DNA of 64,000 bases. It comes from Carex sylvatica. Its lineage: Eukaryota; Streptophyta; Magnoliopsida; Poales; Cyperaceae. How positions within the stretch are numbered: the first letter of the stretch is position 1; every line of letters starts with the position of its first letter. The DNA is taken from positions 30,496-94,495 of the forward strand of contig CAXKVR010000932.1 in assembly GCA_964058845.1 (NCBI GenBank). The letters are read 5' to 3'. A program made the translations under genes and the position numbers. Positions 10,203-21,849 of the stretch are shown piece after piece. The notes beneath the pieces were generated by a model. It made no database searches and had not been told where the DNA came from. It saw nothing but the letters and a program-made list of their open reading frames with translations.

Positions 10203-12221
10203 CTCCCCCTTAATCCAAAGTCATCTATGTCCATCATTCTTCGACACCAAACAAACTTCTCCCTTGCAAGAGCCTTGGTCCTTTCATAAACTTCTGGATT
10301 TTGCACCATTGCTATTGCTGATTTGTTGTCACAGAATATCACCGTAGGCTGCTGCTGTTCCTGCTCAAATTCAGCAAGTATACGTCTCAACGAAACTGCT
10401 TGACATGCCGCTGAACTAACTGCTGAATATTCTGCCTCAGAGGTTGACAATGCCACAGTTGCTTGCTTCTTTGAACTTTCACCAACCTTGACAATTACCT
10501 TCTCTTGCTTGATAACAGTATCATCTGTGATCACCTTTTTCAAAATATCTCCCTTAATACTTTTCATCTCCAGAAAACCTCTTCCATTTCCAAAGGAATT
10601 AGACACTTGACTTGGCATGTCACCTCCTCTTTCCATGATTACCTCTGCTTGGGTTAACAGGTCTGGAGTCAATCCACTACCATCTAGTGCTGGAATTCTT
10701 ACTTCTCTCTTCTTATCAATATTCCTTCCTTTTGTAAACTCTTCTTTTTCATCTCCCTCTCCTATCTTTTCTTCTATGGGCTCTTCTTCTTCTTCGACTA
10801 CATGATCTTCCTCCTCCATGACTATAGGCTCTTGCTCAGGATTGACTTCTACAATATGTAGTCTCATCAAGGAAAGTCTCTTTTCTTCTTTCTCTGCCTC
10901 CGTCTGTACAGGCTGGTCGAAACATGATTCTGCCATCCTCAGCACTTGTGTATCAGTAATGGTAACCAGATCCCCATCAGAATCCTTGTACTTGATCAGC
11001 ACAGATTTTAATGAAGGAAAAATCTTTGTCACAATATCTCTCAACACCTTGAAACTACATTTTTCTGGCATCTGAGCTAGTCGTATATCATGGTTGTACA
11101 CCAGTTTCAACGGCCTTTGACGATTGAGCCCTAGATTCTCCACCTTGAGGGCTTTTTCATCAAACAAAATATTTCTACTCACCATGATTTTGCCACTTCC
11201 TGGACTGCTGCCACCATTTTCTTTTATATGCGCTCCTACTATGTCTTTGCTGCTTGCATCAATCTTGCTTTCGGTGTGTGCCATGAAGAGTGATGGTTGC
11301 TCATTTTCCTCTCCAATATTGGCTTGTTCTTCCTCACGCTTCTTCTTGTAGCAATCAGCCTGCACATGGCCGATTCTGTGACAATAGTGGCATTCAACCC
11401 CTTGCTTTCCTTGTCCGTCTTTCCACTTCTTCTTGTAGCTTGATGTGACCGAACTTGTGGCAATAGTAGCACTCGATATCCTTCTTTGTTGTTTGTTGTT
11501 GTTGACGGTTGTCTCCACTGCTCGTGCCTCTTCCACGACCTCTGCTGTTACCTTGGCCTAGACCTCTGCCTTGCTGTTGGCTTCTTGAGGAATCACCCTT
11601 GGTATAGAAAGCTTTGGTGTCGTCCTTCACTTCTGATCGGTTGAGACGAACTTCATGGACCTGCAGTGATCCCATCAACTCGTCGAAAGAGTATGTGGAC
11701 AGGTCCTTGGACTCTTCGATTGCTGCCACGACATGGTCGAATTTTGTTGTAAGGCTGCGGAGTACCTTCATAACCACAATCTTTTTTGTGATATCTTCAC
11801 CACAACTCTTGATTTGGTTGACGGTGGATGTGACTCTTGTGAGAAATGTTTGAACAGATTCACCTTGATTCATGTCCAACGTCTCAAACTCTCTTCTCAA
11901 GCCTTGTAGCCTTATCTCGCGAACTTTCGAATTTCCCTGGAATGCAGTTTTCAGGGTTGTCCATGCATCCTTTGCTGATGCCGCTGCTGCGATTTTTGTG
12001 AACACCGTGTCAACAACGGCTTGTTGAATGAAGAATAGCGCCTTCGCATCTCGCTTTGCTGTTTCTGCTGGTGTGGGATCTGTGCCTGGTGCTCCCGTCT
12101 CCACCAATTCCCATAGACCTTGCGACTTGAGCAAAGTTCGTATCTTGATGCTCCAGAACTCATAGTTGTCTCCCTTGAACAGCGGAATCGATGGATTCGA
12201 AACGTTCATGTTCTCTGCCAT
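10157..12221 (-). pseudogene. Gag-PB1-RNase H polyprotein of Copia derivative, frameshifted
   Basis: The ATG at 12221 (MAENMNVSNPSIPLFKG) opens a Copia-type Gag of the UBN2 family. The frame ends at 11394. A one-base shift at about 11440, inside the first zinc knuckle (CYYCHKFGH, then lost), moves the rest to the frame ending at 10157. A second knuckle, CHYCHRIGHVQADC, is intact. Then come an integrase-tail remnant (KIMVSRNILFDE), a PB1 domain (PLKLVYNHDIRLAQMPEKC near 11113, acidic motif YKDSDGDLV), an acidic linker, and Copia RNase H (STSEAEYSAV, CDNKSAIAMV). Compared with the copy at 33075-35234, about 35 residues are missing between ERTK and ALAR at the RNase H end. No protease, integrase core or reverse transcriptase is present, so it could move only with partner-supplied enzymes. 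It sits 0.3-2.7 kb upstream of BAHD1. Confidence 0.85.
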
Positions 12222-12250
12222 GGTAGGATCTGCCCTGATCTCAAACCTTT

Positions 12251-12316
12251 GGCTCTGATACCAATTTGTTGGAAATTTGTTCTCTCTATTGTTGTATCCT
12301 TCAGAAATTTCCAACA
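12251..12316. repeat. Primer-binding site and short hybrid LTR
   Basis: GGCTCTGATACCAATT at 12251-12266 is complementary to the initiator-Met tRNA 3' end, the usual Copia primer. It abuts TGTTGGAAATTT (12267-12278), which joins directly to an inverted LTR end finishing AAATTTCCAACA at 12316. Only 50 bp of LTR remain. Confidence 0.8.
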
Positions 12317-12321
12317 CTATA

Positions 12322-13010
12322 CTCCCAGAACAAGACAATTCTCTAAGATGTCTTGAATTTTTAAGTCCATGATCAATAAGAAAATAATTTAGATTATGTA
12401 TATCTCCAAGGTCAAATACATTTGGTTTTCTTGAAAATTTCTAGATTTTGTGATTCCACATCCTTTTTCAAGAATTATATGATAAAATGGATTGATTTAG
12501 ACACCGGGCATGAACTCCTAATATTGTTTTGCTTGAGAACGACAAAAATGTCACCATGAACAGTTAGATATGATATGATATATATCTCACTGCTAATAGG
12601 TCGTCTTTGCATCATATCATTAATAGGGCATGTGGGGTACTTATTAAATGCTGAATACACCTAACCTCCTAATTTGGTCCCTTGATTCATTTGGCACCAT
12701 ACACATGAAATTAAAAAAAAAAGTTACATTTTGGACTTTTCGGCAAGAGGCTCCAAACTCCAGGGGGCTTGCGCTGCTGGAGACAACTCACCCAACATGG
12801 AACTCATGGTGTAACTCTTATTAGTTGAGAGAGTTGGGTGAGTTCAGGATATGGTTTTAGTATCTCCTTAATTGTAATTATGAAATGAGTGTTTGCTAAG
12901 TGGTGTTTATTTTTATTTTTTTTCTGATAAGAGTCTTGTTTCATGTGTTTGTTTGTGTTTGACATGCTTGTCTTGTTCTGCTCTAACGAGTGATATGAGA
13001 GGCTTCTGCT
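12322..13010. other. Intergenic sequence, no gene seen
   Basis: Only short chance frames. An inverted repeat CAACTCACCCAAC / GTTGGGTGAGTT at 12785-12842 could form a hairpin with a loop of about 37 bases. Confidence 0.4.
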
Positions 13011-13457
13011 TAGGTGTGTCAATGACACTCTTTTACTCTTTTATCCGGATCGTATCTGAAAATACGGATAAGAGTAAGATTTTCTTTTCGTTAACTTATC
13101 GATAATAATATTTTTTCATTATCTTACATGTTTTCGTATAAGATAATTTTTAAAAATAAAATTATAGATATAGACATATATTTGTATGAAAATAATACAT
13201 GATACAATAAAGTTTTATATTTTATTAAATTTTTATAATACAAATTTATTGTATTAATTATTTTTTTCTTTTCTTGTTTGAAAATATTTTATCGAAAATA
13301 CAAATCGAAATGTCATTGACACTTTTTTATCCATTTGTCCGATCCGTACCGTATTTGAAAACACAGATAAAAGTAAAAAATAATTTCGTTAACATAACAG
13401 GTACAGATATAAAAATACCTCCACCCGGCCTATATGGTACCATCGTTGACACCCCTA
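13011..13457. mobile_element. hAT-like MITE, 447 bp
   Basis: Flanked by near-identical 8-bp repeats CTTCTGCT (13003-13010) and CTTCTGCC (13458-13465). The left end is TAGGTGTGTCAATGAC; the right end read inward is TAGGGGTGTCAACGATGG. Both match the common plant hAT-MITE terminus TAGGGGTGTCAA. The subterminal sequence TTTATCCGGATCGTATCTGA is echoed near 13330-13365. No coding capacity. Confidence 0.7.
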
Positions 13458-13465
13458 CTTCTGCC

Positions 13466-14457
13466 CCAGCAATTGATGTCAGGACTTTTGCTGCCATGTG
13501 CCACGTGACAAAATCTTGTTTTTTTCTCCTCCTGAAGTTCACAATTTGCAATATTTCATCTTTATTAATTTGTCTATAATAAAAATGCAAATAAATCAAC
13601 TTTATATTCTTTTAAGGTCAATCTTTTTAATTGGACTGTCATTAGTATGTTAATTATTGTATTAATATTTTTTTAAAATTAGAATTTGAAACTTAGATAA
13701 TTTTTCTAAATTACTACACGATAGGACATTGATATTTATATTCTCAATTTATAATTTTAAGTGCAAAGAAAAAAATTGAGTTTCTTTATACCAATTTTAT
13801 TCCTGATAAAGATTCTTTATATATTTTCTAAAATTCTTTGAGCAGTTAATACACTATTAAAAGATATATAAGAAAAATAATCCTCTCTTTCTAGTGTGTT
13901 AACAGAATCGAACCAAATTGGCTGAGCAGACCAGAAAAACTGGATCCGGTCACCTATTCGGTTTGCATCGTTTCAAAAAATCATTTATGCTATCTCTACT
14001 ACAGAAAAACACTTCTCCATCCATTCAAATTTGAAGTCACCATCGGTGTTTGAATCAACGGCTATTGCTCTGATATTGAAGGTATACTCATATGCCATCG
14101 GCTCAAAATCGATGGCATTGAGCATCTATGCCATCGGTTCAAACCATCCGACAGACGATGTTGAGTACCCAACGCTATCGGTTCGAAGTTATGGATAGAT
14201 GAAAAAATAGTTGTTCAGTCGTTAAATAAGCTATTTGATAGAGTAACAACATCGGGTGTAAGTAATGAACTGATGGTGTTCTTACAAACGGTGTTAGATA
14301 GTGATGCCGTTGGTAATTTATATATATAAAATCCAGCTAATGTCATAATGTTATAATTTCAACCTAAGTTATAACGAGTTAGGTTTTGTAATTTCAAAGT
14401 CCAAACAGTTGTTTAGAACCACTCAAGCCTTACTCTATATATAGCACCCAAGCCTTA

Positions 14458-14490
<33 letters not shown>
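13466..14490. other. Intergenic, with CACTA-like subterminal fragment
   Basis: No gene. At 13993-14330 TCTACTACAGAAAAAC is followed by repeated GCCATCGGTTCAAA-type units, like the fragments at 21850, 23800, 57010 and 58920. No second terminus was found. A (CT)n tract lies at 14459-14477. Confidence 0.45.
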
Positions 14491-14904
14491 GGAGGATTCA
14501 AATGCATCCATTTTTTGTTTCTCCACCATGCCTCTATTTTTTAAAACTTTAATAATTCAAAATTTAAAACTTAAAAGTCAAAATAAAACCGTTGGATATG
14601 ATCTACATCATTTTATATATGAACGTGTAAAATATTATGACATTTCAATTTTATTTGGATTGTCATCAAGAGCTTGTAAAAAACATACTAATGTGGATAA
14701 TTTCTAAATGTTGATTTTTGAACTTATTGATTCACATAAAAATAAAACTGAAATGTGATAATTTTTTATGAGCACATATAGAAAATAACATAGATCACAT
14801 CTAACGGTTTTATTTTGACTTTTTTATTTTAAATTTTGAATTATTAAAGTTTTTAAAAATGGAGGCATAGTGGAGGCACAAAAAATGGAGGCATTTGAAC
14901 CCTC
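14491..14904. mobile_element. Foldback MITE in (TA)n
   Basis: The arms start GGAGGATTCAAATGC on the left and GAGGGTTCAAATGC read inward from the right, and continue as inverted copies for over 100 bp (GTCAAAATAAAACCGTTGGA and its complement). The element is flanked by TATATATA on both sides. It shares the ACATCTAACGGTT motif with the neighbouring foldbacks but has different tips. Confidence 0.7.
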
Positions 14905-14920
14905 TATATATATATATATA

Positions 14921-15341
14921 GAGGTTGGCTACTATGCTTATATAAGCATATCCCCACATATGCTTATAACTCATTTTTGTGTTTCCAATGTTCAAATAGT
15001 CGATCGGAACCGTTCATCTTGTTCTCCATATTAATATATTCTTGGAGACCAAATTTTACATTTTTCTGAATTTTTTTACTATTTGTTAAGTCACTTTGAA
15101 AATCGCTGATCCAACGGTGGCTTAACAAAACAGTAAAATCAGAAGCCACCGTTGGATCAGAAATTTTCAAATTGGCTTAATAAATAGTAAAAAAATTAGA
15201 AAAATGTAAAATTTGGTCTCCAAGCACATTTCAATATATAGATCACATCTAACGGTTCAGATCGACCATTTGGACATTGGAAACACAAAAATGAGTTATA
15301 AGCATATGTAGGGATATGCTTATATAAGCATAGTAGCCAAC

Positions 15342-15344
<3 letters not shown>
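14921..15344. mobile_element. Foldback MITE in (TA)n/(CT)n
   Basis: The tips GAGGTTGGCTACTATGC and their complement enclose two arms of about 200 bp. These contain the family core GACCAAATTTTACATTTTT and GAATTTTTTTACTATTT. The centre is GGTGGCTTAACAAAACAG paired with a diverged copy. It is bordered by (TA)n on the left and (CT)n(TA)n on the right, and is the best full-length reference copy in the window. Confidence 0.8.
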
Positions 15345-15372
<28 letters not shown>

Positions 15373-16916
15373 CTAGTTAAGTGTCCGTGCATTGTAATGG
15401 GTATTGAAATATTAGTTTGATCATTTTTTTAAAATGTGATTATTTTTATTTAAGTTCTTCATTACGTGTTAGTCAATAATAAGTGCAAACGATAATCTTA
15501 GAGCTTGATAATATATTATTTGTGGAGATAATTAATTATAAATACATTACTCAGCATATATATTATTTGTGGAGATAATTAATTGTAAATACATATCACA
15601 CATGTATGCTGACTCTTGCGGAATACACCTTCATCACATCTATGGACTATATAAAAACTCGATATTGGAGACGCATAAAGTTCACATGTTACTGATTCCA
15701 TCCATATAAATTGATGCCAGTTCTATCCAGTATATACAAGTTTTGAATAAATAACTTGCTAATTTACTACTTTTGAAATTAAATAACAAAAAAAACAACT
15801 CTCAAGTACCTTATCAGTTACAAATTCTTTAGTTTCCGAGTAGAAACTCAGTTTTGAGAAAATAACATTTTAATTTATTGGGCTCCAGCTCAGTCAAAAA
15901 GACAAGAATTTCACACTTGGGTTCTTATTTTTGTTTTATCTCATAATTACAGAAGATGCAACTAAAGGCTAAAATGATTTTAGAAAGTTTATCGTAAGAT
16001 TCTAGAAGATACAGACACGAAATATAAAGTAAAGACAGATTTGCGAGTGATTGATACATAATTAAATTTATTATTGCAGCTATTATATTTCTTATTAAAA
16101 TTAATTAACAGTAAAAAACACAGGAATTAAATTTATTCCTCATTAATTAAAGCTCAAAACAGAATGATCTCATTAAACAATTTTAACAAGGGAAAAAAAG
16201 AGTGAGCTGTAGTAAACCTTCGCTGTTGAATTTGATGGCCGATTGGAGACTGACGACAGCTGATGCATCTCCTTTCTCCATGGCTGAATCGAGAAGCTCA
16301 AGCACCGTGTTGTAGTTAGTCACATTAGTCTGATGGTGCTTCTGGCGGTGGAGCCTCATGATCTCGCCACTGATCACCGGCTCCAGCGCGTCGTACTCGT
16401 ACGGGAGCGGTGGAAGCATCGCCATCGTCAGGCCGTGCACCGATCAAGCTAGGGTTTCTGTAAGGTCGCGCATCGTCATTAGGGCAAATTTCTGTTAGGT
16501 CAAACCAGATGGGTAAGTTGATAGCGATGGAGAGTTTTCGGTGGTCTCTTCTGTGGCATCGTCGGAAAGGAGAAAAAGGGACACGGTGCGTGGGGAAGGA
16601 GAAAGAAGAAAACACATATTCTGTCTCGGGGAAGGAAAAAGGAGAAAACACGTGGAAATAAAGAGAGAAAAGGTGATTTAGGTGATACAATTTCTGTGTG
16701 GCATTGTATGTAGTATGAATCTAACTAACTAAATTTAGATTTCTACACTCTTGACTACATGAAACAGATGTATTAGATGAAAATAATTTATTAAAGGATG
16801 ATATTGAGATCTGTTTTGATGAGTGGCTGAGATTTATAGAATGAACGGCTCAGATTTTCTCTTGACAGATAGAGGATTGGATCTGAAAAAAATATGCGTA
16901 GTATTATAGTAGTCAT
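15373..16916 (-). mobile_element. Helitron carrying an Mn-SOD exon
   Basis: Read on the minus strand, the 3' end is CCATTACAATGCACGG followed by ACACTTAACTAG|T (about 15373-15403), the Helitron 3' hairpin and CTAG-T end with C-to-T/G-to-A decay. The 5' side (16560-16916) matches the Helitron ends at 3853 and 48224, through GAGTGGCTGAGATTTAT and CTACACTCTTGACTACATG, though the exact TC start is degraded. Between them lies an exon of a host superoxide dismutase in the same orientation, the usual sign of Helitron gene capture. No Rep/helicase is present. Confidence 0.65.
16218..16440 (-). pseudogene. Captured exon of mitochondrial-type Mn-superoxide dismutase
   Basis: Mn-SOD converts superoxide to peroxide in mitochondria. 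The minus-strand translation contains [19 protein letters not shown], then [20 protein letters not shown], then [20 protein letters not shown]. This is the Fe/Mn-SOD N-terminal alpha-hairpin domain including the first metal-ligand His region (QKHH). The exon ends at a donor-like site GAAG|GTTTAC at 16218/16217, where plant Mn-SOD genes have a junction after KFNGGG. The transit peptide and all C-terminal metal-binding exons are absent. The ATG at 16440 is in frame (MHGLTMAML), so a short chimeric peptide is possible, but an enzyme is not. Confidence 0.8.
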
Positions 16917-16921
16917 AATAT

Positions 16922-17105
16922 TCTAATTTTTAATATGGCTTAATAAATAGTAAAAAAATTCAAAAAAAATGTAAAATTTGGTCTCTAAGCACATTTTAAT
17001 ATATAGATTACATCTAACGGTAATTTGGTCGACTTTTTGAATTTTAAAAATTAGAAAATAACTTAGTTGCACAGGACCTCAAGAATAACCGATTTGATAT
17101 TATTC
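16922..17105. mobile_element. Half of a foldback MITE
   Basis: Contains the right-arm core (TGTAAAATTTGGTCTCTAAG, ACATCTAACGG) and a tip ACTTAGTTGCACAGGACCTC that recurs at 40469-40510. The left arm is missing. It directly adjoins the degraded Helitron 5' end. Confidence 0.6.
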
Positions 17106-17125
17106 AATCACTACATATGTATATA

Positions 17126-17551
17126 GAGGTTAGCTACTCTACTTCCATAAGCATATGAGGGTTTATATGCTTATAAGTCATTTTTTTATTTTTAAAATTT
17201 AAAAAGTCAATATGAACCGTTAGATGTGATATCTATATTGAAATATGCTTGGAGACCAAATTTTACATTTTTCTGAATTTTTTTACTATTTATTAAGCCA
17301 CTTTGAAAATCGCTGATCCAACAGTAACTTAACAAAACAGTAAAATCTAAAGCCACCGTTGGATCAGTGATTTTCAAAGTGGCTTAATAAATAGTAAAAA
17401 AAATCAGAAAAATATCAAATTTGGTTTCCAAACACATTTCATTATAGAGATCATATCTAATATTTCAGATCAACTTTTTAGATTTTGAAAACGAAAAAAT
17501 GACTTATAAGCATATACCCTCATATGCTTATGTAAGTAGAGTAGCCAACCT
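17126..17551. mobile_element. Foldback MITE at edge of segmental copy A
   Basis: The tips GAGGTTAGCTACTCTACTT and their complement GTAAGTAGAGTAGCCAACCT enclose arms with the GACCAAATTTTACATTTTT core. The left flank is ATATA. The right flank lacks the usual microsatellite because the duplicated segment (and its LTR) starts at the last bases of the MITE. Confidence 0.75.
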
Positions 17552-17779
17552 GTCATGTATGATAAAATAGATATCGAGAGAGATGGAATAGAATGAATCA
17601 ATTTTATTTTATCATTAGTTTGAATCAATTATACTTGAGCTATTTATATAGCCATCAGCTTTACATCATAACAACATATAAATAACTCTATGGTTACAGC
17701 TATAACTAACTACCCTAACAGCTATTACTAACAACCATATATGTCTTGTAACAGAAATAACTATAGACTAGTCTTGTCA
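17551..17779 (-). repeat. Solo Copia-like LTR at duplication boundary
   Basis: A 229-bp unit with TG..CA ends: on the minus strand TGACAAGACTAG ... ATACATGACA. It has a TATA-like box GGCTATATAAATAGC near 17638-17655. A matching copy lies at 52152-52380. No 5-bp target duplication is visible, and the left end coincides with the start of the duplicated segment, which suggests a recombination joint. Confidence 0.55.
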
Positions 17780-20700
17780 GATATGATTGTATAACTTTCG
17801 TGTACATGTAGCAACTTATTTAAAAAAATAATAATTTATTCAGTCAAGTGCCTTACCTTAGTACAGTTCAGGGAATGAGCTTCTTGGTTGGCATTTGGCT
17901 TTGCTCTAGCCAATATCCAATCCCTTGTTCTTCTTGCAATCCTCCTAACATGTCATGAATTGAAGCAAATCTTCAAAAAATAAAATCTATATGATTGGAT
18001 GTCAAGGCAAGATCGTTCTTGCATATTTCATGTTATTGAAGAATTAAAAATCAATAAAATGCAAAATTAGAAAATTTTGCCTACACATCCAAACTAGCAT
18101 CACCGTCAGTGGTAATATGAATTTGTTGCGGATCAGCGAGGGGCCTTCTCAGTCTTTTTATAAGTGACAAATAATTTTGGACCGACATTGTTGAAATTAA
18201 ATTACAGATCAAAGAGTAAGGAACCTCCTAAACTACAAATTATTGTTTAAAAAAACTAAAGATCTAAAACTAAACCCTATAACCATATTATCCTAAAACC
18301 CCCCAAAACTAGAAAACCCTAGAAATTAAGATATAGACAGAGTATCAGTTGCAGAAATCTTACGATGGAGAGTGCTCGATCGGTGTTGTTGAGGTGGCAG
18401 GCAATGAGTGCTATTGTCAAGACGGAGTAGCGACAGAGAAAATGAGCTACTTAGATACGACCAATAATTTCGAGAGTGCGCTAGAACACTTTTGTGTTGT
18501 TGGATATATATATTTTGAAAACTCTAGCTCCCCCTTTAACTGTTATGCCATCGACTAGTAGTCATGGTCAACAGTACCACCGATGGTGGTATGTGGATAA
18601 ATATGATGGATAAATGCAAACAGTACGCGCGTATTTATAAATATATTTATTTAGTAGTGTCATATCCAACTCCTCTCTAATACCATAGAGAATCAGCCTC
18701 ATTTACGATTTAAGATTAAATCTCATTGCTTTGGAATTTAGACTAGCAGTATTATTGGGCTTTGTGATTTGTGCTAAGTTAAAAAGAGCGGTCTAGATCC
18801 ATTAATTGTAAAAGATTTCCTATGTAGTATTGAAGAGAATGCAAATTCTAGTTAATCCACATCAATTCAAATAACATTTACTAATTAATTTATGTAACTG
18901 TGCAATTAATCCACATAATAGTTAATGAGTTGTGCATGCAATTAATATAGGTAAATAATATATGAGGAGGGATTCACTTACAATTAACATTTGTTGATGT
19001 TTATTGATGCATGTTTCTTATAAATTGATATTTCTTAGGCAATAGATAAACAATTGTAAACAAATATTAATCGTAAGTGGATCTCTCCTTATGTGAACAT
19101 GTCTCATTGTATTTCTTTTGATTGTGCAATTAATCCACATAAATGTTACCATGTGCATACATGCAATACAAATACTCAAATAAACATATCTATATATATA
19201 ATTCATCTCCTTATTTACAATTATAACACAACAATTACAACACATTATATATATGCAATAATTTCTTTTGATTTGACTAATTAATTCATTATATTTTATT
19301 AGACACTAAATCTATAAGATCATTATCAATTATCTTGGTTAGGTTATAAAGAAATTTGTCAAACTAACTTTCAACTAATAAAACGTGTTATGAACAATAA
19401 ATCATATATTCATCCCAAGTCTTTGGCAGTGTCGCAATGGGCATGTGATAATTAATTAATCTATATAAAAGTTATCATGTGAATGCAACATAAACACTCA
19501 AATATATATATCCATAAAATTCATCATAGTATTTACAATTAATTACAACACATCATATGCAAACTTAATATGTAGGATCGATTTAATATATATAATTATA
19601 TCACAACAGTTACAACACATCACACACAGTAGTTGATTATTGATAGGATGAATTTAATATAGAGCCAAACTTAATTAGTATATTTTTTGCATTAGAAGAG
19701 AGAACACTATGGTAAAACAATTTAATGAGATGAGTGTCACAAGCTATCCAACATCCATGCAAAAACATGTTCTAAACTTTAAATCATGTTTTAATCCCGA
19801 GTCTTCGGTAGTGCAAAAATGGACATACGATAGTGGACTTACGTTGTTGTTTAAACTCTTTCGCAAACTGATAACGCCAAAATATATAGCAAAAATTACT
19901 AGTTTTTAGTACAAAAAATGGTGAAAAAATATATGCAAAGTACCAATTTAGGTTCTAGGTTATGTCTTTCTTTTATTACTTCTTTTATTTTATCATGGCT
20001 TTGAGTAGCTAATCTCCTCTTCTCTAGGAATGGATGTAATAAATTCTAATTGCTCTTTACTATAATATTTATTTTTCTTTTATGTCTATTTGAGATTTCT
20101 TTATACTTAGAATGCTCTTGAAATATGTCATTACATACATAGTTCTATCTACAGATGGTCCAGTGTCCTCCATATACCAATAGGTGTTATAAGTCATTGT
20201 AACTTGGTGTGAGAGGGGCTACATATAAGTAACATAAACAATTCGGCTAACGAAGCATGACCGCAGTTCAAAGACTAGGGTTCGAACCTAGTGGGCTCCC
20301 TTGGCAGGATATAGATTAGATAGCATATCGACGTATAATTAGAAATTTATTTATTACTTGTAATGAATAGGGTTTAGGGTTATTACTTAGCGAGTAATAG
20401 GGAAATATAATTAATTAGATTGGTGTGAGTGGTTTAATTACATTATATCATGTGATAATCATAATTGTCTCCCACAAGCCGACCTTAGAGTCGGAGAACC
20501 TTTCAAATACGCATAGAACCGAACCCAAGTAATCCGTGGGAAATAATAGTACCGGTATGAGGCTCTGCTCTCCGGGGTGGTCTATATCGCATACGGTAGT
20601 GAAAGGTGGTGGTAAGCGAGGCCGTATGCGATAGTGACAGTACCATATATGGGTAGACATGAGTGTCATAAATATTTTATTGAGTTAATTAGAAGGAATT

Positions 20701-21189
20701 CATCCAAAAACCCTAGAGGCTCCGTAAACTTGGTTTACAGGAATTAGCATCTCCACCTATATCATCGCCAGAGTAAACTATAAAATCAACCTGTACCTTT
20801 ATTATTATTAGTATTAGTATTCACGCAACCCAAACAACTCGAAGAACCTAGACTAGTATTATTGTTGTTAAACTACTAAGATCTATCCCTGTGGATTGAC
20901 ACCTGACACTACTACATGGTAGGATTATGGGCTTGTAATCTGACAGAGTAGCATTAGGGTAACTAAGTATATATTTAGATATACTAAATGTTAGTAATCT
21001 CTGTTAGAGTCATCACAAACCACCACTTAATTCAAAGAGAGTTTGTGTAAGAGATTAAACAACAATGCACAGTCACATGCCATTTATACACTGCCGAAGA
21101 GTTGGGATCAAAACTTAATTTAATTTTAAGAACATGTTTTGCATGAATTTTGGACAGCTTGTGACACCCATCTCATTTAATCTACTACT
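17780..21189. other. Copy A non-genic stretch
   Basis: AT-rich sequence collinear with 52381-56350. Short open frames at 18349-18558 and 20448-20669 have partners in copy B but no recognisable family or gene structure. Tandem-like units around CAATTAATCCACATAAAAGT and CAACAATTACAACACAT recur from 18880 to 19620. Nothing here supports a functional gene. Confidence 0.5.
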
Positions 21190-21530
21190 TTACATGAAGC
21201 AACAAAATAATAAAAAATAGATCACAATAAAGATCAACACACAAATCACAACTAATACTACTAGTTGTTTGTTGAGAATCGAAGATACTTCTGCCTCATT
21301 TCGATATATTGCAACTTGTCTGTAAGGTTGCTGCATATGAGAATTTAAACTTATGTTACACAAATTGACAGTGTTGTCGCACCATCCCATCCATTGATTG
21401 CATCCTGGACATATATAAAATTTTCCTCTCCAGATTCTGTATGGTCTTCGAAAGCTTCACAACAGTCGGCTTAAAGACATCTATTGCAATTATAAGGTTC
21501 AAATGAGTAACGACTATTTTGACTACTCAT
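21190..21530 (-). pseudogene. GRF zinc-finger/transmembrane small protein, copy A (frameshifted)
   Basis: The minus strand starts MSSQNSRYS at 21530. Soon after NRCL one extra T (TTTAAG; copy B has TTAAG) shifts the frame and creates a stop. The other frame carries GWCDNTVNLCN and a C-terminal hydrophobic helix (LVVLVVICVLIFIVIYFLLF), ending at 21190. The undamaged order is a GRF-type zinc finger (C..K..NP-RKFY-CP-C), a linker and one membrane helix. That matches the small plant GRF-zinc-finger proteins of unknown role, often found as multicopy and transposon-linked genes. Copy B at 56351-56697 has different lesions. Confidence 0.65.
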
Positions 21531-21849
21531 TTTGCCTATACAAAAAAAATAACATTAATTAACTAAACTCTAGTTTAAATTAGTTATTCCCTAATTTAAG
21601 AAACCATTCAAAGTATCGATTAAAATATACAGAAATTAAAGGAGGGAAGAGTGATCTAGCATACGAATTAATGACTCCGGGAGAGAAAATGCTGATCTTT
21701 GTCCGTCGATCAATTTGGTAAGTTAAAATTTGCAGTGAGCAAGATAGCAAAATACTTAATTTGGAGATATACTGGAAGGCTATGGAGAGAGATGAATCGA
21801 TCGACCTAGAATTTATTGGAATATATAAAATATATAACAGCATCACCAA

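Larger units (their letters stand above)
9818..12316. mobile_element. Internally inverted non-autonomous Copia element
   Basis: A 2,499-bp LTR-retrotransposon derivative bounded by the 5-bp target duplication CTATA (9813-9817 and 12317-12321). The outer ends are TGTTGAATG on the left and AAATTTCCAACA on the right, so the insertion is plus-oriented. The primer site (12251-12266), polypurine tract (10203-10211) and coding region are all minus-oriented. Each LTR is therefore a hybrid: one end is joined to an inverted copy of the same end. The left one is palindromic over 127-bp arms. The interior is the same gag-PB1-RNase H type as 32741-35624. Both junctions sit at short palindromes (TAAATTTA and AAATTT). 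Confidence 0.85.

Noticed and set aside
10617..11351. Plus-strand frames over the Copia interiors (also 33607-34601)
   Set aside because: Antisense shadows of the Gag-PB1-RNase H frame; they recur in both copies only because the elements are homologous.
18349..18558. Open frame paired with 52921-53187 in the other segmental copy
   Set aside because: Conservation is explained by recent duplication; the ends of the frame are not conserved and no family was recognised.
20216..20330. GGTTCGAACC at about 20288 resembling a tRNA box B (possible tRNA gene or SINE)
   Set aside because: No acceptor stem or cloverleaf and no clear box A. The copy B version is mutated (GGTTTGAACCC). Too weak to call.
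20448..20669. Open frame paired with 55591-55812
   Set aside because: Same argument; no domain, no splice context, and a composition like the surrounding non-coding DNA.
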